Positions 46,488-56,980 of a DNA stretch of 64,000 nt are shown here, one piece after another. The position numbers and the translations under genes are program-made. Below the pieces are notes generated by a model. That model had not been told where the DNA came from, did no database searches, and saw nothing but the letters and a program-made list of their open reading frames with translations. Source of the DNA: JAHBVH01 sp034432375 (GTDB taxonomy: Bacteria; Chloroflexota; Anaerolineae; Caldilineales; Caldilineaceae); assembly GCA_034432375.1 (NCBI GenBank), contig DAOUCA010000065.1, positions 4,261-68,260 of the forward strand, in the 5' to 3' direction. Position 1 is the stretch's first letter. Each line of letters starts with the position of its first letter.

Positions 46488-47249
46488 ATGGGGAACCGCA
46501 AGATTTTAGTATTGTTATTAGCAATTGTCACTATTGCGACGGGCCTTTTTATCGGAACGACCGGGCCATTGGCGATCAATGCACTTACCGCGTTGGTGAA
46601 TGAACAATTGGGCCGGACACCCGCTGCCGATACCTATCCCACTGCCGAGACGATTGAAGCGGATGGACAGATCGAACGCTATCGGATGCGTATCACAGTG
46701 AACAGTGAAGGCAGTGCGCAACGACCACAGCATATCACTGTTGAAGGGCGCTATATTGTCAAACCACCAGCGGAAGCGCTAACGGTTCAGTACGACGAGA
46801 GTAGTAGCGACACCACGATTACGATGACCACCGTTGATGGATTGCACTACATGCAACAAGGGGACATTGTGGTGCAGACACCAGACGCGGCGGTGAACGT
46901 TCAAGAATTGATGTTGGTGGCACCTGAAAATGCCACCGATCTGGCCAATAGTTTCACCTTGATCGGGGAAGAGGAAGCCAATGGACGAACAACACTCCAC
47001 TATCAAGGGGATCCCAAGGCTCTCCACACCGATGGCACGATTGACTTAAGTCTGCTTGATACGGCCACCGTCGACGTATGGGTGGACACCACGGAGAATT
47101 TCATTGTGGCGATGGAATTGCGCGCCTTTGGCCTGGATGGCAATCCCGACGGCACCTATGAAGCCCGTCTTGACTATTTTGATTTTAATAATGCGGATAT
47201 CACAATTGCTGCGCCGGAAGTGAGCAATCCTGTCCCCGCGCAGCAGTAG
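46488..47249 (+). CDS. Secreted/membrane-anchored LppX-LolA-like protein
   Basis: 253 residues from ATG 46488 (MGNRKILVLLLAIVTIATGL), with AAAGGA upstream. One N-terminal hydrophobic anchor, then a beta-rich domain with alternating charged strands (ADGQIERYRMRITVNSEG, VDVWVDTTENFIVAMELRA), the pattern of LppX/LprG/LolA-like lipid-binding proteins. Family placement is by pattern only. Confidence 0.65.
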   Translation: MGNRKILVLLLAIVTIATGLFIGTTGPLAINALTALVNEQLGRTPAADTYPTAETIEADGQIERYRMRITVNSEGSAQRPQHITVEGRYIVKPPAEALTVQYDESSSDTTITMTTVDGLHYMQQGDIVVQTPDAAVNVQELMLVAPENATDLANSFTLIGEEEANGRTTLHYQGDPKALHTDGTIDLSLLDTATVDVWVDTTENFIVAMELRAFGLDGNPDGTYEARLDYFDFNNADITIAAPEVSNPVPAQQ

Positions 47250-47493
47250 TGTTCTGTCAGTTACGTTACGATGGGGAAGAGAGGATGATACGTCGGTCAT
47301 AGTTGCAATGTGATAGTCGTTGCCTAACGACTGGGCAATCAGCAACGTGCGCTGCTTGTCACGCTACACGGGTGACCTACGGCTCAGGGCAAGATTGAGC
47401 ACATTCTATCCAAGCGTTATGCCGGGATATAGTGCATACTTCGCGCAATTTATCATACTGCTTATATGCACTTGATCTAATTGCGAGGATGCC

Positions 47494-48471
47494 ATGACGC
47501 AAGATACTGATACTCAATCCCCCCTGACCAATGAAGAAATTGCCGAACACCTGGAGCAGATAGCCGACTTTTTAGCGTTGCAAGAGGCGAATCCGCACCG
47601 TGTGAATGCCTATCGTGCCGGTGCCAAAAGTATCCGCACCACGAAAAAGCATGTTGCACAACTGGCGCACCATAACCCAGATCATCAGCCAGATCATCAG
47701 CCAGATCATCAGGATGATGAGACATTAGAAGATCTTCCAGCTATCGGTCGTGGGCTGGCCTGGCTAATCGGCGAACTCGTCCAAACCGGCCACACGGGGC
47801 GGCTCGATCGCTTGCGGGGCGAAAGCCGCGCCGAAGATCGGTTCCGGCGGATTCCTGGTATCGGCAGTGTGTTGGCCAAAGAGATCGTCGAGACGCTGGG
47901 GATCGATACCCTGCCGGAGTTAGAGATGGCGGCACACGATGGGCGCTTAGAGAGCGTGGAAGGCTTTGGTCCACGACGGGTCCAAGGGGTGCGTGATGCA
48001 TTGGGGACAATGCTTACTCGTTCTGGCCGCCGTCGTCAATCGACAGCGGGACCGGCCCAATCTCATCCGGCCCAATCTCATCCGGCAGAACCTTCTGCGG
48101 AAACCTTATTAAGCGTAGACAAAGCCTATCGCTCGGCCGCGGCGGCTGGGAAGCTGCGCACGATTGCGCCCAGACGCTTCAACCCCGACCACAAAGCGTG
48201 GCTACCCATTCTACACACCGAAGCCGCCGGGTGGGATTTTACCGCGCTCTTCTCCAATACGGCCCGTGCCCACGAACTTAACAAAACCAAGGATTGGGTG
48301 GTCATCTACTTTGATCAAGATGGCCACGACAACGGCACTGGGCGCGAGGGTCAATGTACGGTCGTCACCGAAACTAGCGGTACGCTCAAAGGCAAACGGG
48401 TCATCCGTGGCCGCGAAGGGGAGAGTCGGCAATACTATGAAGCAGCAGAAACCGAGCAACACAATGGCTGA
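47494..48471 (+). CDS. Helix-hairpin-helix DNA-binding protein (PolX N-terminal-like)
   Basis: 325 residues; GAGGA before the ATG. The first ~180 residues match the N-terminal 8-kDa and HhH part of family X polymerases (NEEIAEHLEQIADFLALQ, RVNAYRAGAKSIR, then LEDLPAIGRGLAWLI and FRRIPGIGSVLAKEIVETLGI). No polymerase catalytic Asp triad is seen. The C-terminal ~110 residues (DHKAWLPILHTEAAGWDFT..., VVIYFDQDG) form another domain. Two in-frame tandem repeats occur: PDHQ x3 and AQSHP x2. Its last codons overlap the endonuclease III gene. Confidence 0.8.
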   Translation: MTQDTDTQSPLTNEEIAEHLEQIADFLALQEANPHRVNAYRAGAKSIRTTKKHVAQLAHHNPDHQPDHQPDHQDDETLEDLPAIGRGLAWLIGELVQTGHTGRLDRLRGESRAEDRFRRIPGIGSVLAKEIVETLGIDTLPELEMAAHDGRLESVEGFGPRRVQGVRDALGTMLTRSGRRRQSTAGPAQSHPAQSHPAEPSAETLLSVDKAYRSAAAAGKLRTIAPRRFNPDHKAWLPILHTEAAGWDFTALFSNTARAHELNKTKDWVVIYFDQDGHDNGTGREGQCTVVTETSGTLKGKRVIRGREGESRQYYEAAETEQHNG

Positions 48472-49159
48472 CGCGAAAATGGCTGACACGGAAGCGGACA
48501 AACGCCCGTTTGACATTGATGTCGCCATGGAGCGGCTGCGGAGTGCAGTGGCTCCTTACCCTAAGGCCGCCATGTTTGCCTTAGCCGAAGAAGGCTATGG
48601 CTCTATCTTTGAGCAGCTCATCTCTTGCATTATCTCTATTCGCACGCGCGATGAAACGACCATCCCATGTGCGCATAAGCTCTTTGCGCTGGCCCGCACA
48701 CCAGCAGCATTGGTCCACTTGAGTGTAGCCCAAATCGACGAAGCGATCGCCGAGAGCACCTTCCACGATAGTAAAACGCCCCAGATGCGTGCCATTGCAC
48801 AGACCATCCTCGATGAGTACGATGGGGAGTTGCCCTGTGACTTTGAGGTGCTGACTAGCTTTCACGGTGTCGGCCCTAAGTGTGCCAATCTGGCATTGGG
48901 AGTGGCCTGTGGGATCCCTTCGATCAGCGTGGATGTGCATGTCCATCGAATCACCAATCGCTGGGGTTATGTCGCGACCAATTCGCCGGAAGCAACGATG
49001 CGCGCCCTCGCCAAACAACTGCCGGAAGCCTATTGGATTGAGATCAACAGCTTGCTCGTGCCTTTTGGCAAACATATTTGCACCGGTAGCCGGCCGCACT
49101 GTTCTACCTGCCCTCTGCTAACGATGTGTCAACAAGTCGGTGTGACGGCATCGCGTTAG
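48437..49159 (+). CDS. nth: Endonuclease III (DNA glycosylase/AP lyase)
   Basis: 240 residues from ATG 48437 (GGGGAG about 12 bases upstream); ATG 48464 is an alternative, overlapping the previous stop. HhH motif FHGVGPKCANLALGVA with the catalytic Lys, Asp in SVDVHVHRITNR, and the [4Fe-4S] cluster CX6CX2CX5C (CTGSRPHCSTCPLLTMC). Removes oxidised pyrimidines. Overlaps the HhH protein gene by tens of bases, hinting at coupled DNA-repair expression. Confidence 0.93.
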   Translation: MKQQKPSNTMADAKMADTEADKRPFDIDVAMERLRSAVAPYPKAAMFALAEEGYGSIFEQLISCIISIRTRDETTIPCAHKLFALARTPAALVHLSVAQIDEAIAESTFHDSKTPQMRAIAQTILDEYDGELPCDFEVLTSFHGVGPKCANLALGVACGIPSISVDVHVHRITNRWGYVATNSPEATMRALAKQLPEAYWIEINSLLVPFGKHICTGSRPHCSTCPLLTMCQQVGVTASR

Positions 49160-49719
49160 CGGCTTATCGATTTCTCGCTGCCCGCCTGTAGACAAGCCAA
49201 ACGCAAGAGACGCTTGATATTAGCTAATTGTGCCGCGTGGTCAGCCGCAATGGCGAAGGTTCCAGTGATAGTTTTCTGGTTATCCACACAAACTTCCACC
49301 CGATAGCTACCAGGGGACCATTGACCGCTCGCTTCTGTACCCCATCGTCCTGTATAACAGAAGATTTCATAAGCTGGCTCAACAGTCACCCGATCATGGA
49401 TCTCCTCCATCAATGCGCCATCTGGGTGATAGAGGTGCGCCGTCACGCGATAAGTCCAGCGTGCAGCGCGCCAGCGATTGAGCATCGCCACTTGAAAATA
49501 GATAAATTGCGTGCTGCTTTGTGCAAAGCGCGTGCCCGGCTGCGATGCGGTTATCGGTGACAGTTGGGCACTGTCAACAAAAAAGCTGAGTTGGTTAACC
49601 GAGGTATGGGGCTGCGCGTTTGCGCTGTGAGCCGATTGCCGCCATTCTGCACATCCTACTTCGTAGAGGCGCTGGCGGGCACGCTGCTCATGATGCTTGC
49701 TAGTCATTGCGCTGGTCAT
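49156..49719 (-). CDS. Conserved-looking hypothetical protein, beta-sandwich type
   Basis: 187 residues. NQLSFFVDSAQLSP, STQFIYFQVAMLNRW, RVTAHLYHPDGAL and WSPGSYRVEVCVDNQ look like an Ig-like/beta-sandwich domain, followed by a helical tail. No signal peptide. Stop overlaps that of nth (convergent). Function unknown; a real gene is supported by length and codon pattern only. Confidence 0.6.
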   Translation of the reverse strand: MTSAMTSKHHEQRARQRLYEVGCAEWRQSAHSANAQPHTSVNQLSFFVDSAQLSPITASQPGTRFAQSSTQFIYFQVAMLNRWRAARWTYRVTAHLYHPDGALMEEIHDRVTVEPAYEIFCYTGRWGTEASGQWSPGSYRVEVCVDNQKTITGTFAIAADHAAQLANIKRLLRLACLQAGSEKSISR

Positions 49720-50404
49720 TGGTCTGCTCCTTTGTGTGGCTATGGATATTTGCTGGTTGTGTTTAGCCTACCCAAGCTTGTCTCCTTAACCAACGATAAC
49801 TTTCTACCAATATTGCTGTTGCCCCTACCAATTCCGAGCCGCCGTGATAGAGTTTGGTGAAAGAAGTCATGATGAACTGCGCATCTGAGTTTTGTCACGC
49901 TGAAGCGTCTTCAAAGGTATTTATCCAAAGATTCTTACAGAATGACAGGGATTGATTTACAGTTATTCCAGCAAAACTTAGCGTAGTTCACACGTGTCGG
50001 GTGACAAAGGTCGCCACCGGCACAATGTCCAGTGGTAAGCGTGCGCTGTCACATTGCAAAAATGATAGGTCGAACGAACGGCGGTTGAGTAGGCTGCGGC
50101 TTTTGGCAGCCGTATCGAAACGGGAGTGAGCGGGTGCCTACTGGGCGCGACCCGCTTGGTTTCGATACGCCCCATACTGCCGGGGCTACTCAACCGGCGC
50201 TACCGATCATGACTTATCTCACAGAACAATAGGCGCGGGAGGGGTAATTTCCACCTCTCAGCGCTTGGCTGGCTAGGTTTGTCACCACAATACGGAAACT
50301 GTTAGCACCATTGTGTGGCCAGTGCTAAAATAACCTGATTGAAGAATCGAGAAAATTACTTTGCTTCTCTCTTCCCCACCCACACTGAAAGGACGATACG
50401 ATTC
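49720..50404. other. 685-bp intergenic region with palindromic repeats
   Basis: Upstream of the divergent hypothetical and enolase-type genes. Contains a large imperfect palindrome at 50079-50204. No supported gene; short frames here have no ribosome sites. Confidence 0.5.
50079..50204. repeat. Large palindrome related to family C
   Basis: Left arm GGCGGTTGAGTAGGCTGCGG and right arm CTACTCAACCGGCG, with CCGTATCGAAACGGG and GGTTTCGATACG as a second facing pair. The units GTTGAGTAGGC and GTATCGAAAC are those of the 62-bp family C repeat, here arranged as an inverted pair. Confidence 0.75.
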
Positions 50405-51580
50405 ATGAAGATCAGCGATGTCACCTTTTTTCGGCTGCATGGCCATTACAACGGCCCCGCCTTCCCCCCAGGGAACCGCCAGGCGCAACAGCTCGACATC
50501 TATCCTGAATTCAACAGCAAAAATCCAAGCGGATCAGCCGTTGGTGCCCCTATCAATGCCCTCTATGCCGAGATCCATACGGACGCCGGGATCAGCGGCC
50601 TCTTTGGCCCGATCCAAGAGTTTCAGGCCTTTCATGTCAGCCAAAGCCTGCGCCCCTATCTAATTGGCCGTGATCCGCTGGCAACGGAGCTGCTCCATGA
50701 CCAGATGATTCGCATGGATCGTCATGGCCGTTCCGGCTTCTTTATGACGGCGGTCAGCGTAGTCAACAATGCGCTATGGGATCTCAAGGGTAAGGTCTAT
50801 GGTGAACCGGTCTATCGGCTGCTTGGTGGTCCCACGCGGGCAGCCGTGCCGGCCTATGTCAGCATGTTGGGCTATTCGACAGCGCCAGAAGATGTATCGG
50901 TACTGGCACGCGACTATCAAGCACAGGGTTACACGGCGCAAAAATGGTTCTTCCGCTATGGGCCAGCTGACGGCGCGGCGGGCATCGACAAAAATCTGGC
51001 GATGGCCGCCGCGGCCCGCGATGCGGTCGGCCCCCATTATCAACTGATGTTTGATGCCTTTATGGGCTGGGACCTGAGTTATGCCACTGTCATGGCACGC
51101 GCATTGGAACCACTACGCCCCACCTGGCTGGAGGAACCCTTGCCACCGGAGCGGGTCAGTGAGTTTCGCCGGCTGCGCGCGGCGGCGGCGGTGCCAATTG
51201 CCACCGGTGAACATATCTATACGCGCTGGCAGACCAAGGAGTTGCTCGTCAATGACGCTGTGGATGTGCTACAGAATGACCCCGATTGGACGGGTGGTAT
51301 TACTGAGCAGGTGAAGATCTGTGCGCTTGCCTCTTCCTTTGAAGTGCCGGTGATCGCCCACGGCCATTCTTTACTGGCGGCGCTGCATGTGGCGGGGGCA
51401 CAGTCGCCGGCGGCGGTGCCGCGCGTCGAATATCTGGTGCGGGCGCAAGAGAGTAAGCAATATTTTCACACGGTGATCTACCGCCCGGAAAATGGCGACG
51501 TTGTGTTACCGACCTTACCAGGGCTGGGCATGGTATTGGATGAGAGCAAAATTGAGACGCGCGAGGCTGTGACCTACTAA
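50405..51580 (+). CDS. Enolase-superfamily enzyme (mandelate racemase group)
   Basis: 391 residues from ATG 50405 with AAAGGA upstream. Metal ligands are visible: Asp in FDAFMGWD, Glu in EEPLPP, Glu in TGEHIYT; base candidates Lys in YTAQKWFFR and His in VIAHGHSL. Fits a sugar-acid dehydratase or racemase. One-base overlap (TAATG) with the next gene, a hydrolase. Confidence 0.9.
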   Translation: MKISDVTFFRLHGHYNGPAFPPGNRQAQQLDIYPEFNSKNPSGSAVGAPINALYAEIHTDAGISGLFGPIQEFQAFHVSQSLRPYLIGRDPLATELLHDQMIRMDRHGRSGFFMTAVSVVNNALWDLKGKVYGEPVYRLLGGPTRAAVPAYVSMLGYSTAPEDVSVLARDYQAQGYTAQKWFFRYGPADGAAGIDKNLAMAAAARDAVGPHYQLMFDAFMGWDLSYATVMARALEPLRPTWLEEPLPPERVSEFRRLRAAAAVPIATGEHIYTRWQTKELLVNDAVDVLQNDPDWTGGITEQVKICALASSFEVPVIAHGHSLLAALHVAGAQSPAAVPRVEYLVRAQESKQYFHTVIYRPENGDVVLPTLPGLGMVLDESKIETREAVTY

Positions 51581-52872
51581 TGCTAACCCAAATCCATCGA
51601 ATCCCTGGCCTGCTCTTGCAGAGCCACAAATTTACAGTACCCCTTGACTATGCTGACCCAAGCGGCGAGCAGATCACGGTTTTCGCCCGCGAAATTGTGG
51701 CCGCCGGCCAAGAAGCGGCTGATCTGCCCATGCTTGTCTACTTGCAAGGCGGCCCCGGTTCGGCCGCGCCACGCCCGACCGAAAACAGTGGCTGGTGGAA
51801 GCGTGCGCTCCAAGAGTATCGTGTGTTAATGCTCGATCAACGGGGCACGGGGCGCAGCACACCGGTCTTGCCCCAAACAATGGCGCGCTTTCCTTCAGCA
51901 GAGGCCCAAGCGGATTACCTCAAGCACTTCCGCGCCGATAATATTGTGCGTGACGCCGAACGGATCCGCGTGGAATTGTTGGGCGAAGAGGGGCAATGGA
52001 GTGTATTGGGCCAAAGTTATGGTGGCTTCTGTGTTGTTCACTATCTATCGGTGGCACCGGCGGGGCTGCGCGAGGCGCTTATTACTGGGGGGCTGCCCTC
52101 GCTGACCCGCCACGCCGATGATGTCTATCGCGCCACCTATCAACAGCTGTTGGCCAAGAATCAACTTTACTATGCGCGCTACCCCGATGATGTGGCACGC
52201 GCCCAGGCAATCGTGCGTCATCTTCGGGAGCGTGAGGTGCTGCTGCCCGATGGCGCTCTGCTAACGCCTCGGCGCTTTCAACAGTTGGGGCTGGCCTTTG
52301 GTGCAAGCGATGGCTTTGAGACCGTACATTATCTGCTGGAAGAAGCCTTTATTGAAGGTTCACGAGGTCCGGAATTGAGCTATCCATTTCTCTCTCACTT
52401 TATGCAGGAACAACACTTCGAGACAAACCCAATCTTTGCGATCCTTCACGAATCGATCTACTGCCAGGGCACGGCATCCAATTGGTCAGCGGAACGGCTG
52501 CGCCGGGAATATCCACTCTTCGAGCCGGATCCCGAACGACAGATCCTCTTTACTGGCGAGATGATCTATCCGTGGATGTTTGACGAATATCCACAGTTAC
52601 AGCCGTTAAAAGAAGCGGCTGAACTCCTCGCCGCCTACGCCGATTGGCCCCAACTCTATGATCTGGCACAGTTGCGTAACAACCGTGTTCCCTGTGCGGC
52701 TGCCGTCTATTACAACGATATGTATGTCGAGCGTACCTATTCGGAAGAGACAGCGCGCGAAATCCGGGGGATCAAGCTCTGGGTCACCAACCAATACGAG
52801 CACAACGCCCTGCGCGCAGATGGCGAAGTTTTGCTCGATCGCCTCTTGCGCATGGTGCGAGGTGAGCTTTAA
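51580..52872 (+). CDS. Alpha/beta hydrolase, proline iminopeptidase-like (S33)
   Basis: 430 residues. YLQGGPGSAAPRP (oxyanion HGG-type QGGPG), DQRGTGRST, nucleophile in GQSYGGFC, and a C-terminal His (QYEHNAL). This is the pattern of S33 prolyl aminopeptidases, with a large cap domain between. Acts on N-terminal proline peptides or related amides. Translationally coupled to the enolase-type gene. Confidence 0.9.
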   Translation: MLTQIHRIPGLLLQSHKFTVPLDYADPSGEQITVFAREIVAAGQEAADLPMLVYLQGGPGSAAPRPTENSGWWKRALQEYRVLMLDQRGTGRSTPVLPQTMARFPSAEAQADYLKHFRADNIVRDAERIRVELLGEEGQWSVLGQSYGGFCVVHYLSVAPAGLREALITGGLPSLTRHADDVYRATYQQLLAKNQLYYARYPDDVARAQAIVRHLREREVLLPDGALLTPRRFQQLGLAFGASDGFETVHYLLEEAFIEGSRGPELSYPFLSHFMQEQHFETNPIFAILHESIYCQGTASNWSAERLRREYPLFEPDPERQILFTGEMIYPWMFDEYPQLQPLKEAAELLAAYADWPQLYDLAQLRNNRVPCAAAVYYNDMYVERTYSEETAREIRGIKLWVTNQYEHNALRADGEVLLDRLLRMVRGEL

Positions 52873-52892
52873 CTTGGTAAGGCACCACGCTA

Positions 52893-52930
52893 CTCGAGTA
52901 CTCCGCATCCCCAGATGCGGAGTACTCGAG
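52893..52930. terminator. Perfect hairpin after the hydrolase gene
   Basis: CTCGAGTACTCCGCATC (52893-52909) and its complement (52914-52930) with a 4-base loop, 20 bases after the stop. No T-run, but a strong stem. Confidence 0.75.
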
Positions 52931-53186
52931 ACCAGCATGTTTACTGCGTAACATGAGTAATTTAGCTAGGAGTTACGCAGGACGCCGGTTGAGTAGGCAG
53001 CTTTTTGCCGTATCGAAACCACAGAGCTACGTAACTCCTATTGGCGTTGTTGTAATAGTTACGAATTTTGGTTCTTTGCCGCCCATGATAGTTGCGTTAT
53101 ACTAACGGGCTATGTTTGGATGGGCGCAACCGCACGAGGCGCAGCAATTCACGCGAACTAACTCTGTCACAACAACAGGAACCATT
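52931..53186. other. Remainder of the 314-bp spacer before the small-ORF/PhyH pair
   Basis: Together with the hairpin at 52893-52930 it fills 52873-53186. Holds the inverted copy of the family C palindrome (52973-53034) and, after it, the presumed promoter of the downstream pair. No gene. Confidence 0.4.
52973..53034. repeat. 62-bp palindromic repeat, family C (inverted copy)
   Basis: Read on the minus strand it begins TTACGTAGCTCTGTGG and ends TCCTGCGTAA; the interior GGCAAAAAGCTGCCTACTCA matches the copy at 41355-41416 almost base for base. Confidence 0.85.
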
Positions 53187-53468
53187 ATGGCACAAAGAAG
53201 ACAAAAGGTACTGGTGCTCTATCTCTCGAACTCGGCACTGGATAGTCGGGTTACGGGCTGGACGATCTATGATGGCACCGGCAAGGAACATCACACCACT
53301 GGCGACAGCGACATGCCCCCTTACAAGAGCGGGTTGGAGGCATTGTGCGATGGCTGGCGGGTCATTCAATTTCCCCAATTGATTCCACCCTACCCCAATA
53401 TGGAATATACAACATCGTTTCAAATGTATGAGTTTATCTTTGAAAAACTGGAGGAGATCGATGGTTGA
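53187..53468 (+). CDS. Small protein of unknown function upstream of the dioxygenase
   Basis: 93 residues from ATG 53187 with CAGGA upstream. Starts MAQRRQKVLVLYLSNSALDSRV; predicted alpha/beta, no signal peptide or membrane span. Its last codons overlap the dioxygenase start by eight bases, so the two are co-translated. Family not recognised. Confidence 0.75.
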   Translation: MAQRRQKVLVLYLSNSALDSRVTGWTIYDGTGKEHHTTGDSDMPPYKSGLEALCDGWRVIQFPQLIPPYPNMEYTTSFQMYEFIFEKLEEIDG

Positions 53469-54330
53469 TAAGCAATATCTACTCAATTCTAAGCAGGTCG
53501 CGTCATTTGTCGCCCGTGGATTTTTGCGCTTTGACGAATTGATCCCGCAGGAGATCAACGAAGCGGTGATGGCGGAGATTGATCGGGGCGGGATTCAGGC
53601 GGCACCGGCCGGCACACCCCTTTCGCAATGTTATGCCGAGCCGTCGGCGATTGGTCATCTTTTGCGTATGCCGGAGGTCGAGGGCGCGATCCAAAGTCTA
53701 GTCGGACCGGACCCACTCTTTGATCACCAGGCGATCCATGTGCGCCAGCCAAACCAGGGCTCGGCCCAGGGGTTGCATGGCGATTCGATTATCGACACAC
53801 GTATGCACTTCGACATTCAGTTGATGTACTTCCCACACGATGTGCCATTGGCAATGGGCGGCACCTTGATCCTACCCGGCAGCCACTTCCGCCGCATCAA
53901 CGAGATGGATATTGCCCGCTATCAGAACTTTATTGGCCAAGTGCCGATGGTCTGTAAAGCCGGGACCATTCTCGTCCTACACCACGGCATCTGGCACTGT
54001 GGCCGTCAAAACAAGACCGATCAGGTGCGCTACATGTTCAAAATTCGGCTCAATCCACGTGTGCGCCAATTGCGTCTTTGGAACACCGATGACCTGACCG
54101 ATGCGACCAAGCAGCACAAAGCGATCTTTACCCGGAATACCAATGATGTGGAAGATGTGCAGACCATTCTGGGCAAGGGCGAGCCTTGGTTCGAGGATGC
54201 AGCGGGGCGTCTAGAGATTGTCAACCGCATCAAGCTTTGGCGCTTCCTGACCGGCGACAATAACTTTGATGTGCATTACTGGTTGACCCGTCTGGAGAAT
54301 ATGCCGGAGAATTTGGCATTGGCGGCGTAG
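53461..54330 (+). CDS. Phytanoyl-CoA dioxygenase (PhyH)-family oxygenase
   Basis: 289 residues from ATG 53461 with GGAGGAG five bases upstream (an in-frame start at 53428 lacks this). Fe(II) ligands: LHGDS (HxD) and the distal His in LHHGIWHCG; the 2-oxoglutarate Arg is probably in VRYMFKIRL. Catalyses hydroxylation of an unknown small molecule. Overlaps the small gene upstream. Confidence 0.9.
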   Translation: MVDKQYLLNSKQVASFVARGFLRFDELIPQEINEAVMAEIDRGGIQAAPAGTPLSQCYAEPSAIGHLLRMPEVEGAIQSLVGPDPLFDHQAIHVRQPNQGSAQGLHGDSIIDTRMHFDIQLMYFPHDVPLAMGGTLILPGSHFRRINEMDIARYQNFIGQVPMVCKAGTILVLHHGIWHCGRQNKTDQVRYMFKIRLNPRVRQLRLWNTDDLTDATKQHKAIFTRNTNDVEDVQTILGKGEPWFEDAAGRLEIVNRIKLWRFLTGDNNFDVHYWLTRLENMPENLALAA

Positions 54331-54365
54331 GAAGCAGCTGAACATTGCCGTTCAAGCGTACTAGA

Positions 54366-54438
54366 ACAAGGGGTTCGGAAGGGAAGGGATTTGCACGAAT
54401 GACTTATCCCTTCCCTTCCGAACCCCTTGTCATTTTTC
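54366..54438. terminator. Strong bidirectional terminator, 25-bp perfect stem
   Basis: Arms 54366-54390 (ACAAGGGGTTCGGAAGGGAA GGGAT, shown in parts) and its complement 54406-54430, followed by CATTTTTC. Lies between the convergent PhyH gene and the polyamine operon. Confidence 0.9.
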
Positions 54439-54447
54439 TGCCACCCG

Positions 54448-55428
<981 letters not shown>

Positions 55429-55434
55429 GAATAA

Positions 55435-56361
55435 TTATTTTCCGATCCACTCATCAAAAATCGTTTTTTCGTTGGCGTCACTGTGGCTGGCTATTGCATA
55501 GGTAATCGCCTTGTAGACCAACTTGGCCACGGCAAAATCCGCTACATGGTGCCCATCGATAGGCGCCAATTCCACACAGTCAAGCCCAACGATTGTGCTC
55601 TCTTGGGCAACGATGCGCAGAATATCAAGCGTTTCGCGCCAAGTGAGGCCATCCGGCTCCGGTGTACCAGTTGCCGGAACAACTGCCGGATCAAGGCCAT
55701 CGACATCGATCGTCAAGTAGACCTGTCGGCCTTTGAGGCGGCCGCGCAACTCTTCCTGCCAGCGACCGGCGTGGACCGCTTCGCTGTACCAAACGCGTAC
55801 CCGTTCCGGGTTGGCACGCGAAAATTCAACTTCTTCTGTACAGACCGAGCGAATACCCAATTGCAAAACCTGCTCAATCGCCGGATCATCGAGCAAGCGG
55901 CGTGCAACGCAGGCATGGCTATAGGGCGACTCTTCGTATTCATCGCGCAGATCACTGTGGGCATCGATCTGGACAACCGTTAGCGGGCCACCGACGGCGC
56001 GCAACAAGCCGCGCCCAAAGCCCACACTCACGGTATGTTCACCACCCAACCCAACCACCAATTTACCCCCATCGGCGGCAGCGGCGACCGCATCGGCAAT
56101 CGCCACCGTGGCCGCTTCTGGATCATCTGGCAAGTTTAGCGCCGGCAGGGTATGAATGCCATAGGCGATCGCCGGTTCGCTATCGAATTCGCGATCATAT
56201 AATTCCACTTGCTTGGACGCTTCGATAATGGCAGCCGGCCCAGCGGCGGTGCCGTGGCCATAGCTGACCGTAGCTTCGTAGGGGAGGGGCAGAAGCAGCA
56301 CGTGGGCGCGTTCAACCTCAGCGCTGGCTTCAGGTAGGCCCAAAAAATCATTGTGTACCAT
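55435..56361 (-). CDS. speB: Agmatinase-family ureohydrolase
   Basis: 308 residues. Binuclear Mn ligands: GGEHTVSVG, DAHSDLRDEY, and TIDVDGLDPAVVPATGTPE. Hydrolyses agmatine to putrescine and urea. Sits between pyruvoyl arginine decarboxylase and the DHS-like gene, giving a direct arginine-to-putrescine route. Confidence 0.94.
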   Translation of the reverse strand: MVHNDFLGLPEASAEVERAHVLLLPLPYEATVSYGHGTAAGPAAIIEASKQVELYDREFDSEPAIAYGIHTLPALNLPDDPEAATVAIADAVAAAADGGKLVVGLGGEHTVSVGFGRGLLRAVGGPLTVVQIDAHSDLRDEYEESPYSHACVARRLLDDPAIEQVLQLGIRSVCTEEVEFSRANPERVRVWYSEAVHAGRWQEELRGRLKGRQVYLTIDVDGLDPAVVPATGTPEPDGLTWRETLDILRIVAQESTIVGLDCVELAPIDGHHVADFAVAKLVYKAITYAIASHSDANEKTIFDEWIGK

Positions 56362-56434
56362 AGGCTTGTCAGAGTTCCTTGCGCATGGAAACCGAAATTA
56401 GCGATCTTCTTCGGTTTCCATTATATATAGGTAT

Positions 56435-56980
56435 CTAGATCAAAATTGCCGCGGCAATTGTCGTCGTCCAAACGCCACCGGGAGAGGCATTAACAGCTAC
56501 CGTAATGCTCGTGGTATCGACAATTTCACCGCCCATTCCATATTGTTCGCGCCGCTCGTTGTAATCTTTATCGGCATCAAAGGGAATGCCCAACGTGGTC
56601 GCTAACATAGTGGCGGCCAGATCTTCAGCATAGTCGCCGGCTTCTTGTTCCGTCTGGCCAAAGGTATGGTGTTCGGAAAGATAGCCATACTTATCCTGAT
56701 CGGTCGGTCGGGCAACGCCAATCGACGATGCAATCCGCCGTCCCGGTTCATTGGTTGACATTTCGGCAATCACCGCAAAGACGACTTCCCCCGGTTGCAA
56801 GAGCGGCAACCCTTCTTCGCGTGCGACAATTTTGCAGCGCGGGGGAAAGATTGACGAGACGCGGACGAGGTTAAAGTGGGCGATGCCGGCTTCGCGCAAC
56901 GCCATTTCAAAGCTGGTTAGCTTTTCCTTGTGCACACCTACGCCACGCGTAAGGAAGAGTTTGTGTGGAACAAGTCGCAT
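56435..56980 (-). CDS. Pyruvoyl-dependent arginine decarboxylase
   Basis: 181 residues. The self-cleavage site is RVSSIFPP; Ser42-Ser43 would be cut and Ser43 become the pyruvoyl group. PPRCKIV, FAVIAEMSTNEPGRRIASSIG and GYLSEHHTFGQT are family blocks. Decarboxylates arginine to agmatine. First gene of the polyamine operon; 73 bases before speB. Confidence 0.94.
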   Translation of the reverse strand: MRLVPHKLFLTRGVGVHKEKLTSFEMALREAGIAHFNLVRVSSIFPPRCKIVAREEGLPLLQPGEVVFAVIAEMSTNEPGRRIASSIGVARPTDQDKYGYLSEHHTFGQTEQEAGDYAEDLAATMLATTLGIPFDADKDYNERREQYGMGGEIVDTTSITVAVNASPGGVWTTTIAAAILI

